Below are positions 6,795-13,433 of a stretch of 15,345 nucleotides of DNA, in pieces. Numbering within the stretch: the stretch's first letter is position 1; every line of letters begins with the position of its first letter. The stretch spans positions 1 through 15,345 of the forward strand of contig JAEYTP010000067.1 in NCBI GenBank assembly GCA_023433945.1, read 5' to 3'. Made by a program: the position numbers and the translations under genes. Below the pieces are notes generated by a model. It was not told the origin of the DNA. It saw nothing but the letters and a program-made list of their open reading frames with translations, and did not search any database. Source of the DNA: Bacillota bacterium (GTDB lineage Bacteria; Bacillota; Clostridia; Acetivibrionales; DSM-1351).

Positions 6795-7508
6795 GTGAAA
6801 CTGTCATATGACCTACACATTCACTCTGCACTATCGCCTTGTGCTGATAAAGATATGACGCCAAACAATATTGTAAATATGAGTATTATAAAGGGCCTTG
6901 ATGTAATCGCAATCACAGACCACAATTCGTGCGCAAATGTAGAGTCAGTTTTGAAATGTGCCAGCGCCCAGGGCCTAATTGTTATACCAGGTATGGAACT
7001 TGAAACAGCTGAAGAAATACACGTCTTATGCTTTTTCAGGGATTTGGAGAGCGCAATTTGCATGCAAAAAATAGTTTACGAGAACTTACCAGACTTAAAA
7101 AACAATGAGAACATTTTTGGTGAGCAATTAATAATGGATGAAAATGATAATATTATTTCAAAAGAAGATAAACTGTTACTGACTGGTTGCAAATTATCTA
7201 TAAATGAAGTATTTGATATTGTTATAAATAACCTATCAGGAGCAGTAGTACCTGCGCATATTAATCGCGAGTCAAATAGTCTTTTATCCACATTTGGTTT
7301 AATGCCAGAAGATATTGATATCCATGTTATAGAATGGTATGAGAGCAATAAAACAAAGATTGAAAACACTGATTTTTTTACAAAGTACAAAGTGCTTCAC
7401 TCTTCTGATGCGCATTACCTTCAAGACATAAACGAAAGTCAATATTTTATGGATATAGAGGCTTGTAGTGCTAACATTAACAGCATAATTGATTATTTAC
7501 TTCTTTAA
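6795..7508 (+). CDS. PHP-domain metal-dependent phosphoesterase
   Basis: A 237-residue protein of the polymerase and histidinol phosphatase family. Metal-binding motifs in order are HIH (H8, H10) in DLHIHSALSP, TDHN (D42, H43), E68 in GMELE, H76, H155 in VPAHINRES, and SSDAH (D205, H207), so the active site looks complete. Between about residues 85 and 150 lies a less conserved stretch that may form the substrate lid. Relatives hydrolyse phosphomonoesters or nucleotides such as 5'-3' di/oligonucleotides and pAp, and the substrate here is unknown. Translation starts at GTG, with a run of seven G four bases upstream. It closes the sensing cluster, and its last 12 bases overlap the PilZ gene on the other strand. 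Confidence 0.88.
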   Translation: MKLSYDLHIHSALSPCADKDMTPNNIVNMSIIKGLDVIAITDHNSCANVESVLKCASAQGLIVIPGMELETAEEIHVLCFFRDLESAICMQKIVYENLPDLKNNENIFGEQLIMDENDNIISKEDKLLLTGCKLSINEVFDIVINNLSGAVVPAHINRESNSLLSTFGLMPEDIDIHVIEWYESNKTKIENTDFFTKYKVLHSSDAHYLQDINESQYFMDIEACSANINSIIDYLLL

Positions 7509-8201
7509 CTGTGCGTTTTTGAGTAGTATTCGTTGCTGTTCAAAAATATACTTCATAAGTATTTCAGCATCTTTTGATGTTATTTTCTGAAAATGTACAC
7601 CCACCTCAAACTTTTTTTCATTTTTAATTACCCTGACTACTTGCGCAATAGTTCTGATGCAAGTATAACCGGGTATAAATATGGATAAGTCTAAAATATT
7701 ACCTATTTCTAATGGTTCATCCACTAATAGACAAGCACCGCTTCCGCTTAGATTCTTAGTATAACCACTTCTCAAGGGTTGGTCATTAAGGTCGGGAAAG
7801 GTATAGCTGTTAAAATCTGATATGTATTGTTCAACAACTAAATAATTTTGGTCTAAAACAGTTTCAAGCCTAAAATATCTTCTTCTTTGAATTTTGGAGT
7901 AATTACCTGTTACTTTAATAATAAAGGTTTCTACAGGACCAGACTTCTTGTACTCTTTGACAATAGCATCGAAGCATATCAACTCCTGTCTATCATTCAA
8001 ATAGTAAGCCCTAATGGCAAGCCCATTTGACATAAACTTAAGTCTGTTTTCATATATTGGTGCTGCTATTGCGATGGTACTAGCATCGATAATATCTAGA
8101 AGTTGACTTACATAGCAGTTCGTATGTACCTTCCGATTGTTTTCATACTCTGGAATTTCAAGCTCAAACTTTGTACCAATTTTTATGTCCTTTGCATTCA
8201 T
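7497..8201 (-). CDS. PilZ-domain c-di-GMP-binding protein (YcgR/YpfA-like)
   Basis: A 234-residue soluble protein with the two-part layout of YcgR-type receptors. The N-terminal beta-rich domain (about 1-98) resembles the flagellar-brake PilZN domain, and the PilZ domain follows. The c-di-GMP signature is intact: RRRYFR within 105-111 (the RxxxR motif) and NLSGSG at 150-155 (the D/NxSxxG motif), followed by a GVHF strand typical of PilZ. It should therefore bind c-di-GMP and act on motility or secretion machinery, but no target gene is in the window. The ATG start has GGAG 7 bases upstream. It converges on the PHP gene with a 12-base 3' overlap and no terminator between them, and it is divergent from the acyltransferase. 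Confidence 0.92.
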   Translation of the reverse strand: MNAKDIKIGTKFELEIPEYENNRKVHTNCYVSQLLDIIDASTIAIAAPIYENRLKFMSNGLAIRAYYLNDRQELICFDAIVKEYKKSGPVETFIIKVTGNYSKIQRRRYFRLETVLDQNYLVVEQYISDFNSYTFPDLNDQPLRSGYTKNLSGSGACLLVDEPLEIGNILDLSIFIPGYTCIRTIAQVVRVIKNEKKFEVGVHFQKITSKDAEILMKYIFEQQRILLKNAQLKK

Positions 8202-8228
8202 TAAAGTTCTCCAAATAATTTTTATTTT

Positions 8229-8274
8229 AAACGAATGTTAGTGTATATAAATTATACTTTAAATTTATTCGTTT
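8229..8274. repeat. Inverted repeat in the PilZ/acyltransferase intergenic region
   Basis: AAACGAAT (8229-8236) and ATTCGTTT (8267-8274) are exact complements 30 bases apart. The spacer contains TATAAT on the minus strand, a possible -10 box for the PilZ gene, so the pair could be an operator flanking that promoter. No matching -35 box is clear. Confidence 0.35.
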
Positions 8275-8351
8275 TTCCATATAATATAAGCAATCTTATG
8301 CTAAACCATGAGATTTTACTGGACAATATAGTAAAAAGTAATGAAATAGTG

Positions 8352-8357
8352 TATAAT
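8352..8357 (+). promoter_or_regulatory. Candidate -10 box for the acyltransferase gene
   Basis: A perfect TATAAT lies about 50 bases before the likely start codon, directly preceded by TG. No good -35 hexamer stands at 17 bases (TAGTAA at 8329-8334), so the assignment rests on the -10 element alone. Confidence 0.4.
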
Positions 8358-8403
8358 ATTTTTGTCTTTTAGAAGCAAAAATTAATGTTTGGATGTGATA
8401 TTT

Positions 8404-9198
8404 TTGGTCAAACAGTATTATACTGGTGATAACTATACAACACAGGGTGATAATAGGGTTATATGGGATAAGCTTTTTCTAAATTCCAGATGGTACTTTG
8501 TTTATAATTATGCTAAGCAAGTAATTAGTGGCAGAAGTGCTGCTGTAAAGGGAAAGTATGATTCTGAAAAATGGGTAGAGGGTAGTCTAAATATTGCAAA
8601 GGCTATAGAAAAAAGCGGTGGTAGGCTATTTATTGAGGGAATTGATAATATTAGGAAGGTAGAAGGTCCTGTTGTATTTGTAAGCAATCATATGAGTGTC
8701 TTAGAGACTTTTGTTTTTCCTGGTATTATTGAGCCTATTAAGAGGGTTACTTTTATTGTTAAGAATAGTCTGGTTACCAACCCGATATTTGGACCGGTTA
8801 TGCGTTCGAGAGATCCAATTGTTCTATCAAGGACAAACTCTAGAGAAGACTTAATAAAGGTACTTAAGGAAGGGTCAGAGAAGCTTAAAAATGGCGTGTC
8901 CATTATTGTTTTTCCAGAGGGAAGCAGGATGGCGAGTTTTAAGCCTGAAAACTTTAATTCTCTAGGTGTTAAGCTCGCAAAAGACGCAGCCGTACCAATT
9001 ATACCAGTTGCTATCAGGACAGATTTTTGGCCAAATGGTAAGCTAATAAAGGATGTTGGTCCTATTTACAGGAAGAAACCTGTTTGCATTACCTTTGGAG
9101 AAGCTCTTAATATAACTGGTAATGGAAAGGCAGAACACAAGCAGATTATAGAATTTATTGAGGAACATGTAAAAAAGTTTGATAGCATTAAGCTATAA
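8404..9198 (+). CDS. 1-acyl-sn-glycerol-3-phosphate acyltransferase-like protein (PlsC family)
   Basis: A PlsC-type acyltransferase that would add an acyl chain to a lysophospholipid or related acceptor at the membrane. Counting from the upstream TTG at 8389, motif I is NHMSVLE with H101 and E106, an HX4E form of the usual HX4D, and motif III is FPEGSR (175-180, usually FPEGTR). The VPIIPVAIR strand near the C-terminus is also typical. There is no clear transmembrane helix, so peripheral membrane association is expected. The start is uncertain. TTG at 8404 has GGATGTGA (one mismatch to GGAGGTGA) 5 bases before it, while TTG at 8389 and GTG at 8395 lack a good site. The gene stands alone between the divergent PilZ gene and tRNA-Pro. 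Confidence 0.88.
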   Translation: MVKQYYTGDNYTTQGDNRVIWDKLFLNSRWYFVYNYAKQVISGRSAAVKGKYDSEKWVEGSLNIAKAIEKSGGRLFIEGIDNIRKVEGPVVFVSNHMSVLETFVFPGIIEPIKRVTFIVKNSLVTNPIFGPVMRSRDPIVLSRTNSREDLIKVLKEGSEKLKNGVSIIVFPEGSRMASFKPENFNSLGVKLAKDAAVPIIPVAIRTDFWPNGKLIKDVGPIYRKKPVCITFGEALNITGNGKAEHKQIIEFIEEHVKKFDSIKL

Positions 9199-9253
9199 GT
9201 TATATAACCCGATTTTTTAAACCATAATTGCTATTTAGTAAAAATATAAAATA

Positions 9254-9279
9254 TAAGCCGCTTTTATTTAAGTGGCTTA
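9254..9279 (+). terminator. Hairpin after the acyltransferase gene, weak terminator
   Basis: TAAGCCGCTT (9254-9263) pairs with AAGTGGCTTA (9270-9279) with one G-U pair and a 6-base loop. It lies 56 bases past the acyltransferase stop and 7 bases before tRNA-Pro. No T-run follows, so read-through into the tRNA is possible. Confidence 0.45.
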
Positions 9280-9285
9280 CATAAA

Positions 9286-9361
9286 CGGGAATTAGCGCAG
9301 ATGGTAGCGCGCTTGGTTCGGGACCAAGAGGCCGCGAGTTCAACTCTCGCATTTCCGACCA
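9286..9361 (+). tRNA. tRNA-Pro (anticodon CGG)
   Basis: A complete cloverleaf of 76 bases with encoded CCA (9359-9361). Acceptor CGGGAAT pairs with ATTTCCG with one G-U pair. The anticodon stem CTTGG/CCAAG encloses loop TTCGGGA, giving CGG, which reads CCG codons. The T-arm is GCGAG-TTCAACT-CTCGC. It is followed within 10 bases by a strong terminator. Confidence 0.96.
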
Positions 9362-9367
9362 CTACAT

Positions 9368-9405
9368 ACAAGCGGATTAGAGACTTTCTAGTTCGCTTGT
9401 TTTTT
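9368..9405 (+). terminator. Rho-independent terminator after tRNA-Pro
   Basis: ACAAGCG (9368-9374) pairs with CGCTTGT (9394-9400), and the stem extends inward by six more pairs including two G-U to a 7-base loop. A T-run (9400-9405) follows, then GTTGT. This is a strong intrinsic terminator for the tRNA transcript. Confidence 0.9.
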
Positions 9406-9409
9406 GTTG

Positions 9410-9443
9410 TAGGAAGCCAATAGCTTATGCCATCGGCTTCCTA
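9410..9443. repeat. 9-bp inverted repeat past the methyltransferase stop
   Basis: TAGGAAGCC (9410-9418) is complementary to GGCTTCCTA (9435-9443) around 16 bases. It begins 4 bases after the tRNA-Pro terminator and lies about 90 bases beyond the methyltransferase stop on the other strand. It lacks a T-run on either side, so its role as a terminator is doubtful. Confidence 0.4.
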
Positions 9444-9531
9444 AATCACCACAGATACAATTTACTGCAGATTCAACTTCCACCAATACAACTACCTCAA
9501 CCGAATATAATCGGGAAACACACTAATCCCC

Positions 9532-10362
9532 CTACTTCTTTGCAACTACACAAATTATCTCACTGTCAGTTGTGTAAGGCTTTCCTGTCACATCACCATA
9601 CAATTCAAACTGTAAAAAGCCCGCCTCAGATAGTATAGTTTTCAATTCCTCCTCTGTAAATGCATGCTCCCAAAGGTTATAGTTATCAACGGTATTTTCA
9701 GTAATGATAATATGTTGGTCAAGAAAGGTTGCATCTTTCTCAAACCTATGAAACGAACTAAGACAAATGTGTGGTTTATCACTGAAAAAACCACTCTCGG
9801 AATATTGCCACGATGAAGTTTCTGGTCTACCGTAATAATGCTTGGGAGTAAATACATCAAAAATAATCCTTCCATTAGGTTTCAGTGCCCTATAGACTTT
9901 TTTGAGAAGAAGCTTTCTATTGTCATCTGACAACACAGCAAAGTCACAGTATATTAGAGTGATAATGTCAAATGAATTCTCGTAATCAAGCTCTAGATAA
10001 TTTTTATATAAGTATTCAATGTCTAGCTTTTTATTTTCTGAGCTACTTATAGCATAATTAATTGAGCGTTGCGAAAAGTCTATTCCAGTAACGTTATATG
10101 CTTTTTGATGGAATTTCTCCGCATATATCCCAGGACCACAGCCAATATCGAGTAGCTTTGGATATTTATCGGGTGGTAAAATAGAAGAAATCCATTGAAC
10201 AGATTGCTCTACAAAGCTATGCTTTCTTGTAGCGGCTTCCCAGTCTGGATCTAAGTGTGCTTCTAACATCCCCTTGGATATATGTTCGTCGTTCCAAAAT
10301 TCAGCTGTACTGTCTTGGTAGAGTTCCGGCCTTTTTGCAAATTTGAGTAAATTTTTAATCAC
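9532..10362 (-). CDS. Class I SAM-dependent methyltransferase, substrate unknown
   Basis: A 276-residue Rossmann-fold methyltransferase. Motif I is LLDIGCGPG (70-78), and the acidic end of strand 2 is GIDFS (93-97). A later NGRIIFDVFTP segment is the usual strand 5 region. Residues 1-60 form an N-terminal extension with a FWNDEHISKGMLEAHLDPD stretch, which I recognise as common in uncharacterised clostridial methyltransferases. Small-molecule methylation is likely, but no substrate can be inferred. Translation starts at GTG with a perfect AGGAGG 8 bases upstream, so the start is firm. It is isolated on the minus strand and lies directly downstream of the structured leader and terminator at 10390-10640, which probably controls it. 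Confidence 0.88.
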   Translation of the reverse strand: MIKNLLKFAKRPELYQDSTAEFWNDEHISKGMLEAHLDPDWEAATRKHSFVEQSVQWISSILPPDKYPKLLDIGCGPGIYAEKFHQKAYNVTGIDFSQRSINYAISSSENKKLDIEYLYKNYLELDYENSFDIITLIYCDFAVLSDDNRKLLLKKVYRALKPNGRIIFDVFTPKHYYGRPETSSWQYSESGFFSDKPHICLSSFHRFEKDATFLDQHIIITENTVDNYNLWEHAFTEEELKTILSEAGFLQFELYGDVTGKPYTTDSEIICVVAKK

Positions 10363-10389
10363 GGTTATTTCCTCCTGTTTAATATTATG

Positions 10390-10640
10390 TTTGTGATAAC
10401 ATGAAAAAAAGCTGTGGAATATTCCACAGCTTTAAAAATCAAAGTATTAGTGTGGAATAAATAATAAAATCAAAAAATCGCACAAAAACAGACCGTAAAA
10501 ACGGTTATTTCTTTCTTTGTTTGATTATGATTTTATCTATCTTTTCCACGTCAACGCTTATATTACCGATTATGTAATATCAAGAGTGCCGGATGGCATT
10601 CCTCCCTAATCATTAATACTAAAATTCATGTTATCACAAA
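10390..10640 (-). promoter_or_regulatory. Structured 5' leader of the methyltransferase gene, or MITE-like element, with 16-bp inverted ends
   Basis: TTTGTGATAACATGAA (10390-10405) and its exact complement (10625-10640) enclose 219 bases. Reading the minus strand, the interior holds small hairpins: TGCC-ATCC-GGCA, ATATTAC/GTAATAT, and ACCGT-TTTT-ACGGT, then the terminator at 10404-10433. No open frame of useful length with a start exists inside. A consensus minus promoter ends just outside it, so the transcript would begin within the outer arm. A six-base direct repeat TATTAT (10383-10388 and 10641-10646) flanks it, as a transposition footprint would, but the sequence is AT-rich and the ends are one base asymmetric. 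I recognise no known riboswitch class. It occupies half of the 503-base gap 10363-10865. The rest (10641-10865) shows only promoter elements and a repeated GTTCTAGRTAYA word (10691, 10758). Confidence 0.6.
10404..10433 (-). terminator. Rho-independent terminator upstream of the methyltransferase gene
   Basis: A 26-bp perfect palindrome (10408-10433, core GCTGTGGAATATTCCACAGC) is followed on the minus strand by seven T (complement of 10404-10410). It ends about 40 bases before the methyltransferase GTG and points toward that gene, so it is a premature-termination element and not the end of another gene. Confidence 0.85.
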
Positions 10641-10644
10641 TATT

Positions 10645-10673
10645 ATTATAGTTGATTGGAATAATTTGGTCAA
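10645..10673 (-). promoter_or_regulatory. Sigma-A-type promoter of the methyltransferase leader
   Basis: On the minus strand TTGACC (10668-10673) and TATAAT (10645-10650) are separated by exactly 17 bases. Predicted initiation near 10638 falls inside the outer inverted-repeat arm, so the leader RNA starts with that arm. Confidence 0.75.
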
Positions 10674-10816
10674 TGAGCTTTGTAAACTTTGTTCTAGATA
10701 CAATAACACTTTCTCAAAATACATTTAAAACTTTGCTTCTAAGTTTATTTATACTACGTTCTAGGTATATTTTAGTTGCTAAAAACAGTACATTTGGGTA
10801 TTATATTAAAAGATAG

Positions 10817-10847
10817 TTGACGGAATTTTCAAATTTTATAAATTATA
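10817..10847 (+). promoter_or_regulatory. Candidate promoter of the radical SAM/rng operon
   Basis: TTGACG (10817-10822) is a good -35 box. The following AT-rich stretch offers several -10 candidates with imperfect spacing (TATAAA at 10837, AAATTA at 10840), so only the -35 part is convincing. The start codon follows at 10866. Confidence 0.4.
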
Positions 10848-10865
10848 TAGAATGGCGGTAATAAG

Positions 10866-12728
10866 ATGGCCGTAATACTGGCGGATAAATATTTGAAGAA
10901 CGTAGAAAAGCCCTCAAGGTACACAGGAAATGAGTGGAACAGTGTTTATAAGGATCCAAAGGATGTAAACATTAGATTTGCGTTTTGCTTTCCTGATTCC
11001 TATGAAGTAGGTATGTCTCATCTAGGTATGAAAATCTTATATCATCTTTTAAACGAAAGAGAAGATACTTACTGTGAGAGAGTATTTGCTCCATGGATTG
11101 ACATGGAAGAGGTAATGAGAAAAAACAATATTCCTTTATATGGGCTAGAATCAAAGGACCCTATCAGGGAATTTGATTTTATTGGTTTTACCTTGCAATA
11201 TGAGATGAGCTTTACAAACATACTCAATATGCTAGATTTAGCAGGGGTAGAGCTATTAAGCAAGGATAGAAAAGAAAGTGATCCCTTTGTATGCGCAGGA
11301 GGACCCTGTGCATACAATCCTGAGCCTCTGGCTGAATTTGTGGATTTTTTTATGCTTGGAGAAGGCGAAGAAATAATCAATGAGGTTATGGATGCCTATA
11401 ATGCTTGGAAGGGCAAAGGGCTTTCTAGGCAAGCTTTCTTGGAAGCAATTGTAAAGATTGAAGGAATATATGTACCTTCGTTTTATGCAGTATCTTATAA
11501 TGAGGACGGTACAATTTCGGAATTCAAAGCAAATAAGCCTGAGTATCCTGTAAAGATTAGAAAAAGAATTATTAAGGATATGGACAAATCGTACTTCCCG
11601 GATAAAATTATTGTTCCATATACAGATATAGTACACAATAGAATAATGTTAGAGGTTTTTAGAGGGTGCATCAGAGGCTGCAGATTCTGTCAGGCTGGAT
11701 TTATTTATAGACCTGTGAGAGAAAAGAGCCATGAAACCCTTATAGACTTAGCAAAAAGGCTTGAAGAAAATACAGGCTATGAAGAAATATCACTTACTTC
11801 TTTAAGTACCAGTGATTATTCAAGTCTGGAAGACCTTACAGGTGGCCTGCTGGAGGAAATGGAAAAGAAGATGGTTAACCTTTCATTACCTTCATTAAGA
11901 ATTGACTCTTTCTCTTTGGACTTAATGCAAAAAGCCCAGAAAGTTAGAAAGAGTGGAATAACTTTTGCACCTGAGGCCGGTACTCAACGTATGAGAGATG
12001 TAATAAACAAGGGTGTAAATGAAGAGGATTTGTTAAATGCTGTTTCGCTAGTGTTTAATGGAGGATGGAGCACTATAAAATTGTACTTTATGATGGGGCT
12101 TCCTACCGAGACTCTTGATGATATAGCGGGAATTGCTGACCTTGGCCGTAAAGTGGTTGAACAATACAAAGCAGTTCCAAAGGAAAAACGCGCAAAGGGC
12201 CTTACCGTTACAGTAAGTACTTCTTCATTTGTTCCAAAGGCGTTTACACCATTCCAATGGGAACCGCAGGACAACATGGAAACATTGCGTGAGAAGCAAA
12301 TGTTCCTAAAAGACAAGATTAAACAGGTTAAGCAGATTACTTACAATTATCATGACAACAAGACCAGCTTCCTTGAAGCGGTGTTTGCAAGAGGAGACAG
12401 AAGAGTATGTTCTGTATTGCTTAAGGCCTTCAAGCTGGGCTGTAAGTTTGACGGCTGGGGAGAGCACTTTAAATTTGATTTATGGATGCAAGCCTTTGAA
12501 GAATGTGAAGTTGATCCTCATTTCTATGCAAATAGAAGAAGGGACTATGATGAGATACTACCATGGGATCATATAGATATAGGCGTTTCAAAGAAATATC
12601 TGATCAGAGAGAGTAAAAATGCACATGAAGAAAAGGTTACACCAAACTGCAGAGAAAACTGTGGTGGGTGCGGGGCTACTGCCTTTAAGAGTGGAATATG
12701 TATTCCATCAGAAGGGGGTTGCCAATGA
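10866..12728 (+). CDS. Radical SAM protein, TIGR03960-type, function unknown
   Basis: A 620-residue protein. Residues 1-180 form a Rossmann-like N-terminal region of the kind related to B12-binding folds (FCFPDSYEVGMSHLG, CAGGPCAYNPEPLAEFVD). The radical SAM core starts with C268-x3-C272-x2-C275 (RGCIRGCRFCQAG) for the [4Fe-4S] cluster that cleaves SAM. The EISLTSLSTSDY strand and the GGWSTIKLYFMMGLPTE segment belong to the same barrel. A second CX3CX2C motif lies near the C-terminus (C595, C599, C602), with C612 and C619 after it. The ATG at 10866 has GGCGGT upstream. Its last four bases overlap the DUF2344 gene. This family is found next to or fused with that partner, which implies a joint activity. 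The reaction is not known to me. Confidence 0.93.
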   Translation: MAVILADKYLKNVEKPSRYTGNEWNSVYKDPKDVNIRFAFCFPDSYEVGMSHLGMKILYHLLNEREDTYCERVFAPWIDMEEVMRKNNIPLYGLESKDPIREFDFIGFTLQYEMSFTNILNMLDLAGVELLSKDRKESDPFVCAGGPCAYNPEPLAEFVDFFMLGEGEEIINEVMDAYNAWKGKGLSRQAFLEAIVKIEGIYVPSFYAVSYNEDGTISEFKANKPEYPVKIRKRIIKDMDKSYFPDKIIVPYTDIVHNRIMLEVFRGCIRGCRFCQAGFIYRPVREKSHETLIDLAKRLEENTGYEEISLTSLSTSDYSSLEDLTGGLLEEMEKKMVNLSLPSLRIDSFSLDLMQKAQKVRKSGITFAPEAGTQRMRDVINKGVNEEDLLNAVSLVFNGGWSTIKLYFMMGLPTETLDDIAGIADLGRKVVEQYKAVPKEKRAKGLTVTVSTSSFVPKAFTPFQWEPQDNMETLREKQMFLKDKIKQVKQITYNYHDNKTSFLEAVFARGDRRVCSVLLKAFKLGCKFDGWGEHFKFDLWMQAFEECEVDPHFYANRRRDYDEILPWDHIDIGVSKKYLIRESKNAHEEKVTPNCRENCGGCGATAFKSGICIPSEGGCQ

Positions 12729-13414
12729 TTATAAGAACTAGATTTAGACGTGGAGATGAGGTTAAGTATATTTCACACCTCGATTTAATGAAAGTATTCG
12801 AAAGGGCTATTCGACGTTCAAGATTGCCTATTGCATATTCACAGGGCTTTAACCCTCATCCTGGAATGGTGTTTGGACTTCCGCTCGGAGTGGGTGTTAC
12901 AAGTGATGCAGAGTATGCTGATTTTGAAGTAACAGATGAAACATTAGCACCACAGCAGTTTATGAGTAGCTTGAACGAGCAGCTTCCAAGGGGCTTAGAG
13001 CTTCTCTTCGCAAGGAGATATGATTCAAAGCAGAATATAATGGCAACCATATCAGCCTCCCACTACAATGTTGTTGTTGGGGTAGAGCAAATGATAGAAG
13101 AGAAGACCATTAAGGATGGCATTAAGCGGTTTATGGCCTTGCCTGCTATTATGGTTGAAAAAAGAACAAAAAGCGGAAATAAAGAAGTTGATATAAAAAG
13201 CATGATTTTTGATCTTGACTGTGATGTACAACAGATGCCATCATTTAGCATTATTAAACTTTCTATGTTAGTAAGTGCGGGAAGCAAAGCCAACTTGAAA
13301 CCTGACTTATTGACAGAGGCTTTTATGGGCTTTATGAACATGCCATATGAAATAGAAAAAATTCATAGAACAAAACTATTTATCAGTGACAATGAACAGT
13401 TGGTCGAGCCATAA
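12725..13414 (+). CDS. Radical SAM-linked protein, TIGR03936/DUF2344
   Basis: A 229-residue protein of the family named for its constant link to the preceding radical SAM protein. The N-terminus RTRFRRGDEVKYISHLDLM followed by FERAIRRSRLPIAYSQGFNPHPG is the family hallmark, and the middle has FGLPLGVGVTSDAEY. No cofactor motif or membrane segment is visible. Its many Arg and aromatic residues near the N-terminus would suit RNA or ribosome binding, which is inference only. Start 12725 is chosen because ATGA overlaps the upstream stop and AGGGGG lies 7 bases before it. The open frame extends to 12698 without a site. Translational coupling with the radical SAM gene is likely. RNase G follows after 19 bases. 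Confidence 0.92.
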   Translation: MIIRTRFRRGDEVKYISHLDLMKVFERAIRRSRLPIAYSQGFNPHPGMVFGLPLGVGVTSDAEYADFEVTDETLAPQQFMSSLNEQLPRGLELLFARRYDSKQNIMATISASHYNVVVGVEQMIEEKTIKDGIKRFMALPAIMVEKRTKSGNKEVDIKSMIFDLDCDVQQMPSFSIIKLSMLVSAGSKANLKPDLLTEAFMGFMNMPYEIEKIHRTKLFISDNEQLVEP

Positions 13415-13433
13415 TCTAGCTTTGAGGTGAAAT

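Noticed and set aside
9286..9443. tRNA-Pro as an integration site for a genomic island
   Set aside because: No integrase, no repeated tRNA 3' end downstream, and the flanking genes look chromosomal.
10408..10433. Palindrome read as a LexA- or repressor-type operator
   Set aside because: The seven-T run directly after it on the minus strand makes an intrinsic terminator the simpler reading.
10441..10620. Possible gene remnant inside the methyltransferase leader (minus frame ending ...IDKIIIKQRKK, plus frame ending ...YVISRVPDGIPP)
   Set aside because: Each open stretch is under 40 codons, has no start codon with a ribosome site, and overlaps hairpins that explain the sequence better as RNA structure.
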